Part shown: in pieces, positions 1-13,565 of the stretch
Layout of the letters: every line of letters starts with the position of its first letter
Numbering within the stretch: the first letter of the stretch is position 1
NCBI GenBank assembly: GCA_026120185.1
Contig: JANUWF010002362.1
Location: 2,693,001-2,757,000 of the forward strand
Length of the DNA: 64,000 nt
Direction: 5' to 3'
Origin: Voacanga thouarsii
Taxonomy: Eukaryota; Streptophyta; Magnoliopsida; Gentianales; Apocynaceae
The notes under the pieces: generated by a model
The model's input: only the letters and a program-made list of their open reading frames with translations
Told to the model about the DNA's origin: nothing
Database searches by the model: none
Translations under genes and position numbers: made by a program

Positions 1-753
1 AACTTTCTGTAAAACCAACCTTAGTCACCCATGAACTGAACTTTATCATCTCCTCCATTGATCTGCATTAATGAAGCTCCATGGCTACTCCTTAAATCAC
101 TCCATCAATCACTACAATCAAGCCTCTAATTAAAATTCAAAATTCCAGCAAATTGTTCCATGAAAACTCCTTGGATTAGGCTTCAAACAACTAGAAAATC
201 TCCCACCACTACACTCTGAATTTCATCCATCCTATAACCCATTCAAACATCATTCATCTCCCAGCTAAACCAGCCGGCCATTAAAGCCCCCAAAGACCTC
301 CATCAACCAAGCCATTCTTACTATATCTTCTACCTTAATTCACTCCCTAAATTACTTCTTTTGAATTTCAAACAATTAGCTTTCCCTCTTTTCCCTAATT
401 TGAAAATTTAATCACAATGAATCCCCAATCCATTCGGCCAACCCTCTCCAAGCAAATTTCATCCAGCTTCTCTCCATTCTCTCCATTTCTCCAAGAACAC
501 CAAGAACACAAACCACCATTCTCCAAGTCTAAGATCACTCTAAACACCTCCAATCATCTCCAAAAACTCCTGATCACGTCTACTCACCCTGTAGAATCCA
601 TTTCTATAATTTATAACATCAAACGCTGAAAACAAGATTTTACTTTTGGATCAAAAACCAAAATTTTTCTTGAAGACTCAGGAACTCTCTTAAGGTAATC
701 ATGAACGATTGTGTTCATCTTCCTTCCTCTTCGATCTTTATTGAAAAATATAC

Positions 754-812
<59 letters not shown>

Positions 813-3100
813 CGAAATGGTTATTTCAACCATGGCCATTTTCTCTTCTTTCTTCTTGGTTGAATGAAGTCTTCCAAGCGTGTGGACTCTCTTGAGACTT
901 CATCAAGGTAGTCATCATTCGAGTATGTCTCTTTAACCCTCTCCTTAATTCTAAAATCATGTCTCTTCAATGTAGTTAGAAAAGGATGGAATATAATTGG
1001 AGATTGAGTATGCGTTTGTATGAAGGAGTTGGGATTGGAGCATGAGGATGTTTTGTCATGATTGAGTTTTATGATATTTTGTGGTTTGTTGCATGCTTCA
1101 TGTCATGAGTTAGTATGAATGATTAAGCATGATAGATATTATGTCACCTTTGGTGAATAGGGTTTTATGTTCTTGTATTCTTATTGAAGCCATGAATATG
1201 ATTATGTTTAGTGAAGTTTGGATCTTGTGATGGTAGTTATAGATTTAAGTCTTCATTCATGAATTGAATGGTTTGTTGATTGGTGTTAGAGTTTATATTC
1301 ATGATTATGGTTAGCAATAGGAGAATTATGATCATGGCCTTGTTGATCCTAAACTATTTAAGTTAGCCGATTTTATTACATTAATAAAAATTAATGCTAT
1401 ATTTTCTTCTAATGATTTCGAAAACCCTAGGAGGCTTTGGAATTAGATTGATAAATGAAATAATGATATTTTAGCCAAATACATGTTGTCTTTTATTAAA
1501 AATAAAATATATAAATATTATATATAATAATAATATTAAATAAAGCCTTTTATATAAATAATCATAATAGGTAAAATATTAATCTTATAAGTCATATATT
1601 CATAAATACTAATAAAATTTATTTATTATCTTTTAATCAAAGTATATTAAAATTTACTTATTATGAATTTTATTTATCAATTATTTTCTAACTATTAATT
1701 ATTAATTAAGAGAATAGTAATAATTTATTATTTTAATAATATCATCTAGGACTTAGGACCCTTTATCAAATAAACCCTAGTTTATTTATTAATAACAAAG
1801 ATTTATACCTACAACTTATTAGTAATTATTTCGCAATCCCTACTTAATTTATTATCAAGTTAGATTTATTTTATAAAATCCTTTTTTTTTTTTTATCATC
1901 TAGCCTTAAAGTTTAGGTCAATAGGGTCATGATTGTAGTAAGTTGAACTAGGATTATTTATGGAAGCAAATTTGGCTTGACTCTAATTATGGCTTGTGTT
2001 TACCCCAGGTGGGGTTAGGTAGGCTTTTGAGGATCTTTGAATTAGCTCAAGCAAAGGATCAGGTAAACTCCTGCTTAAAACCTATTTTATGTAAAAAGGT
2101 CACTATGGCAAGCCAAATGTGAAGTGTATGAACACTCATTTTTGTAAAGGCAATTAAGGACGATTCCCTTTCTTATTTCAGTCACACAAATTATTGGAAA
2201 ACCAAGAAGCAGTTTTTCTCAAACACTAAACTCTTTCTAATACTAATTTTAACACGGACTTTAGAAAAGCTTAATTGCCATTTTCAAGTAAAGCTGTGTT
2301 TTATCAGTTTTCTCCCAAGTGGAACAATCAACGTTGAGTAGGCTAGTAGTACTAGTTTTGAAGAGCAAGAGCGAGTCTTCTGGCAGGAGGCCACCTCCAG
2401 AATGTGAACTCAACCTCGAGAAGTGATAGTACTACTTAGTCATGCCAGTTCGAGCTAGCAAGTTTCAGTCATGTGGACTGTGTGTTGCCGAAGTAGACAA
2501 CTGGTTTTGTTTGGGTGTAGAGAAGGAGGAGTATCTTACCCGGTAGGCCATATACCTACCTTTTTCTAGTCTGCATAAAGTGTGGCATTCTGACCGTTAT
2601 ATGGACATAGGGCCTAACGTATGGTAACCCATGGCTGCCCATTTGAGTGGTTGAATTTATTGTGCACTTGGATGGTTTGAAAAGAGGAAAATGCCACTCT
2701 TTATTTTAACCTTATTTATTGCTTGCCAGCATGTTCTCTTATGAAATTTTACAACTTGCATACATGAACTATTTTCCTAAACACTCAAAGCACACACGGA
2801 CTTACTGAGATTTTTATCTCATCACCTTTTATACCATGATTTCAGGTCGATCTTGCTGTAGGGATGAGTAGCTAGTTGTTGTCTGCTTTGGAAGATATTG
2901 TGTTATTTATTTTATATAATGCTTTGAGAGATGAGAACAAACAATTTATTTTGGATTTGTTCATGAATTTTTGGGTTGTAATAAGTTTTAATTTCAAAGT
3001 ATTTTTTATTTTTGTTGTGTATCCTAGTTATAAAGACCCATTGTCCTTTGGACTGGGCGACATCCTTAGCCCTGCTGGGCCTAAGTTGTAGGGTGTTACA
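1..3100 (+). mobile_element. Family A giant LTR, copy A1, 5'-truncated by window edge
   Basis: This is the 3' part of a very long LTR that ends in GGGTGTTACA. It is collinear with 42660-45663 (A3) and, reversed, with 9489 to about 14900 (A2). Shared landmarks are a CT microsatellite, a block of AT-rich DNA at about 1490-1740, a segment near 2330-2480 and the terminal stretch with 'CCTTTGGACTGGG'. The start lies outside the window, so neither its TSD nor its status as solo LTR or 3' LTR can be settled. It has no coding capacity. Its relatives have ends like those of Tekay-type chromoviruses, so the lineage is inferred. Confidence 0.85.
759..809 (+). repeat. (CT)n microsatellite inside family A LTR
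   Basis: An uninterrupted CT run of about 51 bp. The same site in A3 (43420-43468) and in reversed A2 (13505-13562) holds the same repeat, so it belongs to the LTR. A TATA-like AT-rich stretch lies about 150 bp upstream (near 605), which makes a transcribed leader position plausible. The short Ser-Leu ORF across it is a repeat artefact. Confidence 0.95.
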
Positions 3101-5762
3101 TTAAACTTGTAGGTTGGAGACATAGCTAATGCAGCATTGTCCTTGGGGTCAATATTTCCTTATAGTGATATTAGAAAATATTTTAAATACGAAATATAAC
3201 TATTTATATAGTAGAGGTATTTTGGTCATTTTAGTAGATCATGCGATGTGTCTTTTTGGTCCTCAGAATATCCTGTAAGTCCTATTTAATTTTGGATTAA
3301 GGAAATGGTCTTTGTTAAAAAGGATATTATTTTATTCAAGAAGTCTAATTTATTATTGGACTGGAATAAAATAGAAGGATGAGATAAATTAAATTAGTTT
3401 TATTATTTGGTTTAATTAGTTAATTAATTATTCAGGGCTTAAGCCCAGATTGAATAATTAGAAAATTGACCTGGGCCTAAACTAGATAAAAGGTTTGAAT
3501 AATTATTTTGGTCTATTTGGGCTTATTAATTATTTATTGAGTTATTTTTATAAGCTCAGAAAATAAATAATTAATGTTTATTATTTTTTGGACTCATTGG
3601 GTCCAGAAAAAATTATAAAAATATTAAAGGCCCAATAGCTTGGACCAAAGGATTTTTTTATCATTCACAGAACAAAAAAGTTTGGGATGAGCAAAATATC
3701 TTCTATTGATAACTTCCGAGTATTTTGAAAAACAAAAACCCTGATGCTTTGTTATCAAGTGAGAACTGTGTGTGTGTGTGTGTATTAGTGGTGATAACAC
3801 AGTGAACGAAAAAACAAGCCTTCTATTCTTTTTCTCACTTATTTTTTCCCTCTTGTTCTTCTTGATTCTGCTAATTGATAGTGGTGAGTCAAGAGGTTTA
3901 GAGATCATTTTTCCTTGCCTGATTTGTTTCACTAAAAAGATATTAGGCATTGGAATATTTTGAGATCTAAGAAGCCTTGGCGTTCATGCAAACAAGGCAT
4001 AGCAGACGCGTAGCAGGATTTCAACCAGAGGTTTCAATGAGTCGTGAAGCTATCCTTATTGTTCAGTTGGCTCCTTCAGTACCAAGGAAATATTTCACGC
4101 TCAGAGGTACAAAAGAAAAATTATTCTTCCGTTGTGTTGTGTTCTCTGTGCATGTTTTTGGCTTTTGTTTCTAGTATGCATGCATTCCATTTTTATTTTC
4201 AAGCTTCAACTCCCTCTATTATTTCCCCGTATCTTCTTTTCTTTTTCAGGACCAGCTTCCCTCCCCTTGATATATATATTAGAATTTGAGAAACTCCTTA
4301 AACACAGAAAACACCCTCGAATTCTTCCAGGACCCGTGCTAAAATGTATCGTTAGGGACTTGATAGAAGATCATACCTTAAAACGTTGTACAATCTTCCA
4401 TGATATGAAGAAAATTCTGTTTGTCCAGTCAGATCACAGGTGCTGCCTTTGTGAACAACCTCTATAGTTGCACACAACGAACTTCGTTTTCAACCAAAGT
4501 GTGCTAGTGCCCTCGAAAAGAAAAATATTTTCTGAATTTTTTTTTTATTTTTAGAGTGTTGGACTGATAGAGAGTTTTGTGATGGTTAGGGTTTTTTGTT
4601 CTATAATACCAAACTCTTAAAACTATTTTAAGACTTGTCCTCTCAGCCAATCTCCCTATTTGGCAGATCATGTCTTTTAATATCGGTTATATCTTTATAA
4701 AATTGAATTGCAAAATATATGAATTATTTTACTAGATAATTTCGCTAATTACTAATTAATCTATCAAATTAGATACAAGGTATCTGGACATCTTTCTGAT
4801 AAATCAATCCTAGGCGTCTTTTCTAAATATAATGTATTTGGATGTACTTCTAGATATGATGAATTTGGACACATTTCCAGACATGACGAATCTAGCCACC
4901 AGAAAATAAAATAAGTTGTTCACTTAATGTGTGACCCTGTAGGTTTATCTAAGTAGTATTACCCCAATCACATTTATAAGGCCCACAAGTTATAAGCGGT
5001 TTCTAGTAAAATATTATTACTACTCAGGTTAAAATGAAGAACCGTGATCTCTTTAAACCAAGCTAAAGTTTTATATTTAATTTCATTGTCTCACGATATC
5101 CTGATTAAGCATAAGGCATGGAACCTGTCATTCTTATAAAGCTTAATAAACTATTTCTAGATTTTTAAGTAAACTATTCAAACAAATGATATCAATATCT
5201 TTATTTGATACATTTGAGTACAGTCATATATTTTAACAGTTTAACTCATCAAGGGACCTATGTATATCTCTCTCAAGAATGAGATGGACAAATTCCTTCA
5301 CTTTCATTAACATTTTTTACCCTGGCTTATTCTATATCCTACAATAGTCTTATTCAATTATTAGTTAAAGATAATTTAAGACTATGTCAAAATATAGAAT
5401 CTACCAAGTAGGAAACAATGATGAATTTAGGTAAAAAGACATATAATATCATAATTTGAGAGAGAAGTACTTATGACATGTCCTATTAAGTACTTCATAG
5501 TGGGTCATGTCTAATACAATGTTCCTTAACATCTATTTATATTTTAACTTGATATCCCATATATCCATGACCAGTAAAACATAGCCTTAAGTCATAAACA
5601 TATTAATCTTAATTTATTATTATTCTACCAACAATAATCGATTAGGGACATTTTAAGAATAATCATTCTACTTGCTATAGGATTTTACTATCAAGTCACG
5701 TATTTGATGACCAAAAAGCGAAATACACTATTTATGGAAATAAATACCTTGTATCTATTATG
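3101..5762. other. Degenerate copia-type LTR remnants, no gene seen
   Basis: No credible coding sequence. The part at about 3110-3640 matches, in inverted orientation, about 61900-62382: both share 'GGTATTTTGGTCATTTTAG' and then a GTCTTT..GGTCC motif, as many plant copia LTRs do. A short (TG)n run lies at 3768-3783. The DNA next to 5767 continues after the SIRE-like element at 21929, where a putative minus-strand LTR terminus reads TATATTCCTAACA. Family and borders are unresolved. Confidence 0.5.
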
Positions 5763-5767
5763 AAATT

Positions 5768-6895
5768 TGTTAGCCCTAAGGGCATTCTCCTGTATTTTAA
5801 CTTATAACAGACATTAATGAGGACTAACTTGTGTGATCTAAAATTTTGAAGACTCTTTTTTACCTTATGATTTAGTTTTTTTCTACTTCGAAGCACATAA
5901 ACAAAAAGATTTCAAAATTTAAGTCTTCAAAATTTTAGATTGAGTAGTTTAGATGACTCTGCATCCAAAAGCTTTGTCCAAAACTCTATGAACAATGTCA
6001 AATTGATTTTGCCTTAAAAAAAAAAATTCCATTTTGGACTCACCTTTTGGATGCACCATCGTCTGATACTTGAGTTTAAAGCTCTGGAAAATCTGACAGC
6101 GTGAAACTAGTCATTTCTAACCATTGGAGCTCTACTTTTTACTTTTATAAAAGGTTTCAAAACTCAATTTTAAAGCAGATTTTTGTCCTATATTTCTAAG
6201 AAACACTCTTACTCTCTAGAATACAAAAATCTCTCATTTTTCATAGTGCTTCAAAGTGAAATCAAATTGCTTCAAAAAGGTAAAGGTTGTTTGAGCTCAT
6301 TTTTTTTTGTATATTTGTTGAAAAGAGTGAGCTATCTCTAGTTCATTTTCTATAATCCTCTTTGTGTATCAAGGTTGTAGTGTAAAACCCATTTGGTGTG
6401 AACTTTGATCTGTTGATTGATTGAGAGGTTTTGGTAAAACCAAGTATGGAGATCTTATTATGTAATTGGTATAGATTGACGCCATTGAGTTGGGTGAGTT
6501 TTATGAAATTTGGTTGAAAATCCTTAAATGTGAGCTGAAGGTAGTGGATGTAGATCTTGATAGATCGAACCACTATAAATCTTGCGTTCTCTCTTTCTAC
6601 ATTTAAATCTCGACAAGTTGCTAACTTCCTTGCGTAAAAGTTTTTTTTTTTTTCTAAATCACTCAAAAGAAATCTTTATGTTTCTCACCAACCCATCTTC
6701 AATCTTGTATTAATTGCACATCGTGTGTATTATCTTATTTAGATTATAGTCAGTCTTTAAGATATTCCAAAAGCTTCTCTTTGTATCAATAGTAATCTTT
6801 CTGATCTAAAATTCAAAGGAGTATCCCAAAACAGATTTTTGAAAAAGCATTTTAAATTTGCTAAAAACATTATTCACCCCCTCTAAGATTTTTCA
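5768..6895 (+). repeat. 5' LTR of the SIRE-like element
   Basis: Begins TGTTAGCCCTAAGGGC and ends CTCTAAGATTTTTCA just before the PBS. It is collinear with 20620-21923 but lacks about 180 bp found in the 3' LTR just after 'GTGTGATCTA'. A TATA-like TTTATAAAAGG lies near 6143. Confidence 0.9.
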
Positions 6896-6910
6896 TTTAG
6901 TATTAGAGCC
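6896..6910 (+). promoter_or_regulatory. Primer-binding site (tRNA-Met type), mutated
   Basis: Reads TTTAGTATTAGAGCC directly after the 5' LTR. The usual copia site is TTTGGTATCAGAGCC, so two transitions (G to A and C to T) have occurred. Confidence 0.85.
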
Positions 6911-6958
6911 TTGGTCTACTCTATTTTCAATCTAACAACCGTGTAGAAAAGATCCTTA

Positions 6959-8275
6959 TGGCAAACTCATCTGCACTTCCTTAAATTAAAAGATCCTCAA
7001 CAAATTGATCTCCTTTGTTTAATGGAAGTAATTATACATTTTGGAAAAAATAGAATGAAGATTTATGCTTGTTTAATCAATTTTGAGCTATGGAATCTGA
7101 TTGAAATTGGACCATTTGTCCCGTCAAAATTTGTTGAGGGTAGAAAATCAAGTGAAGGAGTCTAAGTTGGGACTTTTGATTCATGATTATGAATTGTTTA
7201 CTATGAAGCCAAATGAGAGTATAATTGATATGTTTACCAGATTCACAAACATTGCAAATGGACTTAAGGCCTATGGTTAAATTTAGTCCTTTGGTGAACA
7301 AAATAGAAAAATTCTGGATGCTTTGCCTAAGAGTTGGCAATCTAAAGCTCTAGCTGTGGAGGAATCCAAAGATTTGAAATCCTTACTGAATGAAGAGCTA
7401 ATTGGCTCTCTTCTAATGTATGAAATGAAACTCAAAAGGTTTCAAGAATCTAATGATCATGGCAAAGGTAAAAGGGGAATAGCACTAAAAGCTACTAATG
7501 AGGACGTTGAAAGTAGCTAATCTGATAGTGATGATAAGACTGAAGTAGATACCGAAAATTGTACATGTTTGCAAAGAAATTCAGAAGAATGTTCAACAAA
7601 GAAAACTTCAAAAGAGGAAAGAAATTCGTGAAAAGGAACGGACAAACCTCATCATTTAAGCCCCAATGCTATGAATGCAAGAGTATAGAACCTTTTATTG
7701 CTAACTGCCCAATAGCCAAAGAAAAAGAAGGTAAAATGCTTAAAAAGAAGAAGAAGGATCTGAAAACAAAGAAGGGTAAAGGACTAACAGGAACTTGGGA
7801 CCAAAATGAGTTTGAATCTGAGGAAAATGGAGATTCTGAAAATGAAACTACCAACATATGCTTCATGGCAGTGGAGGATAAGGTAAACACCTCCTCATCT
7901 AACATTGTGGCTGAATTGCATGATTTAACTTACGATAGTATTGATGATCCAAATGCTCTTCTTGTTGATATGTTCCGAGAACTGAAAATATTGTCAAAAA
8001 GGAACAAGGAAATGAAAGTGAAAATTGATTCTCTATCAACTGAAAATGACAAATTGATAAGTGAAAACAAAACTCTACTTAATTCTATATGCTACCTGAA
8101 TATGGAAAATGAAATCATCTCTACCTTCTTGAATTGCTCTACTCTTGAGAATAAATGTTTGTATGATCGAGTTTCATCTCTTGAAGTCATGATTTGTGAA
8201 TTTGATAATATGAAAATGAAGGTTGACGATCTCACTACTTGTATTAAAAAATTCACTGATGGTCGAATCAACTAG
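6959..8275 (+). pseudogene. gag: copia Gag (UBN2-type) with zinc knuckle, broken
   Basis: Gag packages the element RNA. Translated pieces match the SIRE-like Gag layout: an N-terminal block ending in 'RMKIYACLINFELWNLIE', then 'MKPNESIIDMFTRFTNIANGL', 'LPKSWQSKA' and 'EELIGSLLMYEMKL', a basic stretch, a CCHC-like zinc knuckle near 7670-7715 and a Glu/Asp-rich, coiled-coil-like tail. The longest open piece is 7559-8275 (238 codons). The reading frame changes repeatedly and stops occur early. In the knuckle (CYECKSIEPFIANC) the histidine position holds proline, so it should not bind zinc normally. The region before the knuckle appears shortened relative to intact relatives. Confidence 0.85.
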
Positions 8276-8595
8276 AATAAACTTCTTAGAGCACTATGGA
8301 TGGCTAGAAATAGAAATTGTCTTGACTATAGTAATCTGCACAAAACAGGAAAACACAAATCCTATTTTGTAAAAAACTACTTCTTCATATATGACACACT
8401 ATTGTTACACATATTGTGAAAAATCTAGACACAAAGCATTTAGGCGTTATGTTAAGAAGAAAGTGGAATCCAGCGCAAGAACGGTTTGAAAAATTAGACG
8501 AACAATTACTAACCCCTGTGGACCCAAGAAAATGTGGGTACAAAAAATTACTCTCCTATCTCATGTATAGGTACATTCATTAGAGAAAATGAGCT

Positions 8596-8840
8596 TCATA
8601 AAGTGGTTCTTGGATAGTGGATGTTCAAGACACATGACCGGAAATGCAGCTCTCTTAGAAGATGTGCAGCAACAAATAATGGATTCGTTACCTTTGGAGA
8701 CAAAAAGAAAAGAAAAATTCTTGGCATAGGTAACATTGGTAAAGGATCTTCAACCATTATCAAATAAGTATTATTAATTGATGAGCTGAAATACAACTTG
8801 CTTAGCATTAGTCAATTATGTGATAATAGTTGCAAAGTCA
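8596..8840 (+). pseudogene. pro: copia protease and start of GAG-pre-integrase, fragment
   Basis: The frame starting at 8601 reads KWFLDSGCSRHMTG: the aspartic-protease DSG triad is at 8613-8621 and the copia CSxHMTG signature follows. 'FGDKKKRKILGIGNIGKGSS' and then 'LLSISQLCDN' lead to the normal junction with the integrase zinc-finger region. At about 8830 the sequence jumps straight into the integrase core. The stretch 8276-8595 holds only disrupted linker sequence between Gag and protease. Confidence 0.8.
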
Positions 8841-9488
8841 ATTACTTGGACTCTGTTTCTTGTACAAAAAGATGAAGCATTTTTTGAATTCTCAAAATTA
8901 TTTAAGCGTGTCCAAAACTCTATTGGATGCAAACTGATCTCTATTAGGAGTTACAATGGTAGAGAATTTTGCAACAGTGAGTTTACACACTTTTGTGATA
9001 AAAATGGAGTTTTTCACAACTTTTCAACCACTAAAACCCCTTAACAGAACCATGTTGTTGAGAGGAAAAATAGAACCCTACAAAAAATCGCTAGATCCAT
9101 AATTTGTAAAAGCTCTCTTCCAAAATACTTTTGGGCTAAAGTTGTAAATACAATGTGTTATATTGTAAACCGAGTGATGTTGTGACATTTTCTAAGAAAA
9201 ACACCTTTTGAGCTTATATTTGACAAATCTCCATCAATTTCCTATTCTAAAGTATTTGGCTGCAAATGTTTTGTTCTTAATACTCGAGACAATCTTGGAA
9301 AATTTGATAGCAAATCTGATGAGGCTATATTCCGTAGATACTCTTCTAATAAAAAGGCATATAGAGTGTACAATAAAATAACTCTATGTGTGGGAGAATC
9401 CATACTTGTTGTCTTTGATGAATCTAATATTTATACAACAAGAAAAGATGATGATGATGATGATGATGTAGGAAGTTCAAAAGAAATA
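8841..9488 (+). pseudogene. int: copia integrase core, internally deleted and split by A2
   Basis: Recognisable blocks are 'TWTLFLVQKDEAFFEFSK', 'IRSYNGREFCN', 'VERKNRTLQKIARS' and 'VFGCKCFV'. The N-terminal HHCC finger and the first catalytic Asp block are missing through a deletion. The second Asp position reads Tyr in IRSYNGREF, where the family usually has IRSD. The Glu of VERKNRTL remains. A run of GAT codons (about 9449-9468) encodes poly-Asp in the linker before RT. The frame is cut at 9488 by the family A LTR, and the 125-codon ORF running from 9366 to 9743 is a chimera across that junction. Confidence 0.85.
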
Positions 9489-10122
9489 TGTAACACCCCA
9501 CTACCTCGGCCCGACAGGGCCAGGGATGTCACCCCGTCCAAAGGACAAGGGGTCTATATAACTAGGTCACACATTCAAAATAATGAAATAAAACAACACT
9601 TAAAACTTAAAACTTATACAATCCAAGAATTCAAAAACAAATCCAGAAAAAAAATTATTCACTCTCAGCTCCCAATGCATTACATAAAAATAAATAATAA
9701 AATATCTTCCAAGGCGGATAACACTAGCTACTCATCCTCATAGTAGGATCGACCTAAAATCATGGTAAAAAGGGTGATGAGATAAAAATCTCAGTAAGTC
9801 CGTGTGTGCTCTGAGTGTCTAATGAAAACAATTCGTGGATGCAAAGTATAAAAACCTTCATAAGAGAAATACTGGTAAGCAATAAACAACAATCAAAACC
9901 AAGAGTGGTGTTTTGGCTTTTCCAACTATACATGTTCAATAAAATCAACCACTAAAAAAGGTGGTCAAGGGTTACCACACGTTGGGCCCTATAACCATAC
10001 AACGGTCAGAATGCCACATTTTGTGCAGATTGACAAAAATAGGTGATCAGCCTACCGAGCAAGATACTCCTCATTCTCTATACTCAAACAAAACCAGTTG
10101 TCCATTCTAGCAACACACGGTC

Positions 10123-11797
10123 TGTTAGTGTTGTGCCCTAGAGGCAATCACTTGTACCATGTATATTGCATATTAAATTAATAAGAGGCATTCTTTATCT
10201 TTCAGTTTAGTTGTTATATCTAAATATGTGTACAAACCGTTAGATAAAGTCCCTAGTACAACACAGTGTTAAGGAAATCATGATAGAGATCATGATGTGA
10301 GATTCCTACTACACTATGTAGTGTTTGTACTTAAATAATCCCCAGTCATAGTATTAATAAGATGGGACATTATTAATACGCCAAGACTGGCACATGTTAT
10401 ATCTCTTGATTAGATCAAGCGGTGGTTCTCATATCCGTGGGTATTAAGATACTCAAGATTAACGTGTGGATGCTTGTTTTGAAACAAGTTCATTGGATGA
10501 CCTAGCTACGAGATAATCACTTGGATAACTATTTAGTGCTAGTGATAGAATCTCATTATAGCAAGTGCGCAAGTATCCTTAGACTTGAGATTTCCAATGT
10601 ACTTTGTTTATCGATCGTTGTACTTTGATTCTAATCTTTGGAGTCTTATCTAGGACCGCCTATGGGATAGATATTGGGTACAACTTAAAGTAAACGAAAG
10701 TAGTTGAGGGGGTCAATAAAGAATTCACCACTCCTAATAGTAGGAGAGTATATCTCAAGGCCACTTGTAGAAATCATTACTTATGAAGTCCTTGGCCAAG
10801 GCGACTATGTGATGGAAATGGTTCCAATTGATACACATATTGAGTAATGGATTTCTTGAACAAGTACTGAAATATTCGGGCCAGAATTAATAATATTCTG
10901 GAGGGAGTTGGCACTAATTCCATGCTCTAGACCGAATGAGATATTGTATGTTGAAAGGAGTTTATTGCACTGATAATTTGCTATTGAAAGGTTCATGTCA
11001 AGCCACTTGACTTTCTGGACTTTTGAGTGGTCAAGAGTCATTGCTAGATGTCGCTCTTGATATGCTAAATATGAATTTATTAATTAGAGAATTAATAAAT
11101 TTAATCCTTTATTTTATTAAGGATTATTAATTCTAATATTGTTAGAATTAATTCATATTATGCTACCAATAAGACCAGGAAACCTAATGGGTCACACACA
11201 ATAAAAGTTTAAATGCTCAAATATATTATTTGATAATATTGTTAATTAAGAGAAGGGAATATATTTATAGGTGAATTATAAGTTTGTTATAATTCATGGG
11301 ACCTAATTGTAATTAAGTAAACTTCAAGGACCAATTTATTGACAATTCTAAGTTGCAATTTATGATAATTAGAAATCTATAAATATAAGGAAATGGTTTC
11401 CTTAGGGTGAGAGACAGACTATTCACGCAATAACAGAGAAACCGTTTCTCTGTCTCTCTCTTGATCAAACCCTAGCCGTCTCTTTTCTTGATCAAAATCC
11501 TAGCCTCCCGAATTCTACTAGCATAGAATTGTGAGATTGTGAGCATTCAACCTTGTGTGGATTATCATTAGAGGGAGTTCTTTCTTGGACTTCAGTTGAG
11601 CTGCAGTGAACGGTTTTGGATAATCTGGATCGCACATGCGTTCTTGTTTCTGAAATTTTTTGAATTCCGGCTTCACGAGGTAATAAACGCAATCTTCTCC
11701 TTTTTCCCGTTTCTATTGCAAACCCGTGATCCATGGCTTGGATTTCTTGTTGTTTTCCGCTGCGCTTAATCTGATTATGCATGATAGAAATCCTACA
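10123..11797 (+). mobile_element. Angela-like copia solo LTR, 1675 bp
   Basis: Starts TGTTAGTGTTGTGCCCTAG and ends AGAAATCCTACA. It is flanked by the perfect duplication CGGTC at 10118-10122 and 11798-11802. The CCCTAGAGGCAAT motif near the start and the length are typical of Angela-type copia LTRs. A TATA box (CTATAAATATA) lies at about 11378. No coding sequence was seen; small ORFs within it have no recognisable similarity. Confidence 0.92.
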
Positions 11798-13496
11798 CGG
11801 TCCACTTGACTAAAAACTGCTAGCTCAGATTGGCACGACCTACTGGACAGACATCTTATCTGGGAAGGACTCACCTCTCAGAGGTGGCCACCTACTGAGA
11901 GACTTACCCTAACCCTTCAAAGACTAATCCTAGCAATCCATCCTTATTGAGTACTCAATGTAATTGATCCCACTTGGGGGAAAATGAACAAAATATAGCT
12001 CCACTTGAAAATGACAATTAAGGATTTCCAAAATCTTTGTCAAAATCAGATTTAGAAAGAGTTTTAGGGTTTGAGTAAATCTATTCATTAATTTTTCAAA
12101 TAATTTGTTTGACTGAAATGGGAAAGAGGGCAATCCTCAATTACCTTTACAGAAGTGAGTGTCCATACACTCTACATTTGGCTTGCCATAATAATCATTT
12201 TGCATCAAATGATTTTTATACAGGAGCTTACCTGATCCTTGCTCAAAGTAAAGGTCTCCACCAGCTGACCTAACCCCGCCTGGGTTAAACATAAGCCATA
12301 ATCAAACTCAAGCCAAAGATTCACTTTCACAAATAAACTAGCTCAACTTACTACCATCATGTCCCTAGTGTCCTGAGCTTTAAGGCTAGATAACAAATAA
12401 AAAGGTTTATAAAATAAATCTAGCTTGATATTAAATTAACTAGGGTTTGGAAAATAGGTACTATAAGTTGAAAGTTTAAATCTTGCTAAAAATAAATTAG
12501 GGTTTATTTGATGAAGGGTCCTAGGACCTAGATGTAATTATTTAAAATAATAATCTATTGATAATTAATTGTTAGAAAATAATTGGTAACTAAAATTAGT
12601 TGTAAGTAAATTTTAATAGGTTTTGATAAATAAATTTTAATAGTATTTATGAATATAAGACTTACAAAATTAATATTTCACTTATTATGATTACTTATAT
12701 AAAAGGCTTTATTTGATATTATTATTTTATATAATATCTATATATTTTATTTTTTTAATAAAAGCTATCATTCATTTGACTAAAATATCACTATTTTATA
12801 TAAAAGACTAAATCCACATTTTCCTAGGGTTTTCGAAATTTACTAGAAGAAGTCATAGTATTAATCATTTTATTGATGAAATAAAATTAGCTTAGGGACA
12901 ACAAGGCCATGATCATATTTCCACTTGCTAACCACAGTCATGAATATATACTCCACTCCAATTCATCAAATCATCTAAATCATGAATAAAGGCATAAATC
13001 TAAATTTACCAAGACATGATCCAAACTCTACTAACATAAACATAATCATGGCTTTAACAATTATATATGAATATAAACCCTATTCACTAAAGGTGACATA
13101 ATCTCTAACATGCTTGATCACATATACTACTCACAACATGGAGAGCATGCAACAAAACCCTAAAACATCATATAACCTAACCAAGACCAATCATCATCAT
13201 GCATCAATCCCATTTCCATCATATACACACATTTATTCATGCTTCAATCTCAACTCATCACAACAACACATGCTCAAACCCTAATCATAATCCATCTCCT
13301 TCTAATATCATCCTAGAGACTGAATCTAGAATTTAAAAAGAGGATTGAAGAGGCTTACATGATTGATGAGTGCCTTGGAGTAGTTTCGAATGGATCCTAA
13401 CTCTTAGGGACTTGATCCGTCCAAGAGAGATGAAGAAAATATGGCTATGGTTGAAGTCACCATCCGACCAAGAGAGAGAGAGAGTATTCGGCCAAT

Positions 13497-13504
<8 letters not shown>

Positions 13505-13562
<58 letters not shown>
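13505..13562 (-). repeat. (GA)n microsatellite in A2, the family A CT tract
   Basis: A 58-bp GA run on the plus strand, equivalent to the CT tracts of A1 and A3. A TATA-like GTATAAATAA (minus strand) lies about 30-40 bp upstream of it in LTR orientation. Confidence 0.95.

Positions 13563-13565
<3 letters not shown>

Noticed and set aside
701..895. Small Ser-Leu-repeat protein (also the Arg-Glu one at 43401-43760 and the one at 13404-13604)
   Set aside because: They are translations of the CT/GA microsatellite in family A LTRs.
3624..4467. Possible host gene exons at 3624-4467 on either strand
   Set aside because: Overlapping short ORFs on both strands, low complexity, no recognisable domain and LTR-like surroundings.
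9366..9743. 125-codon gene
   Set aside because: It runs across the insertion junction from copia integrase into LTR A2.
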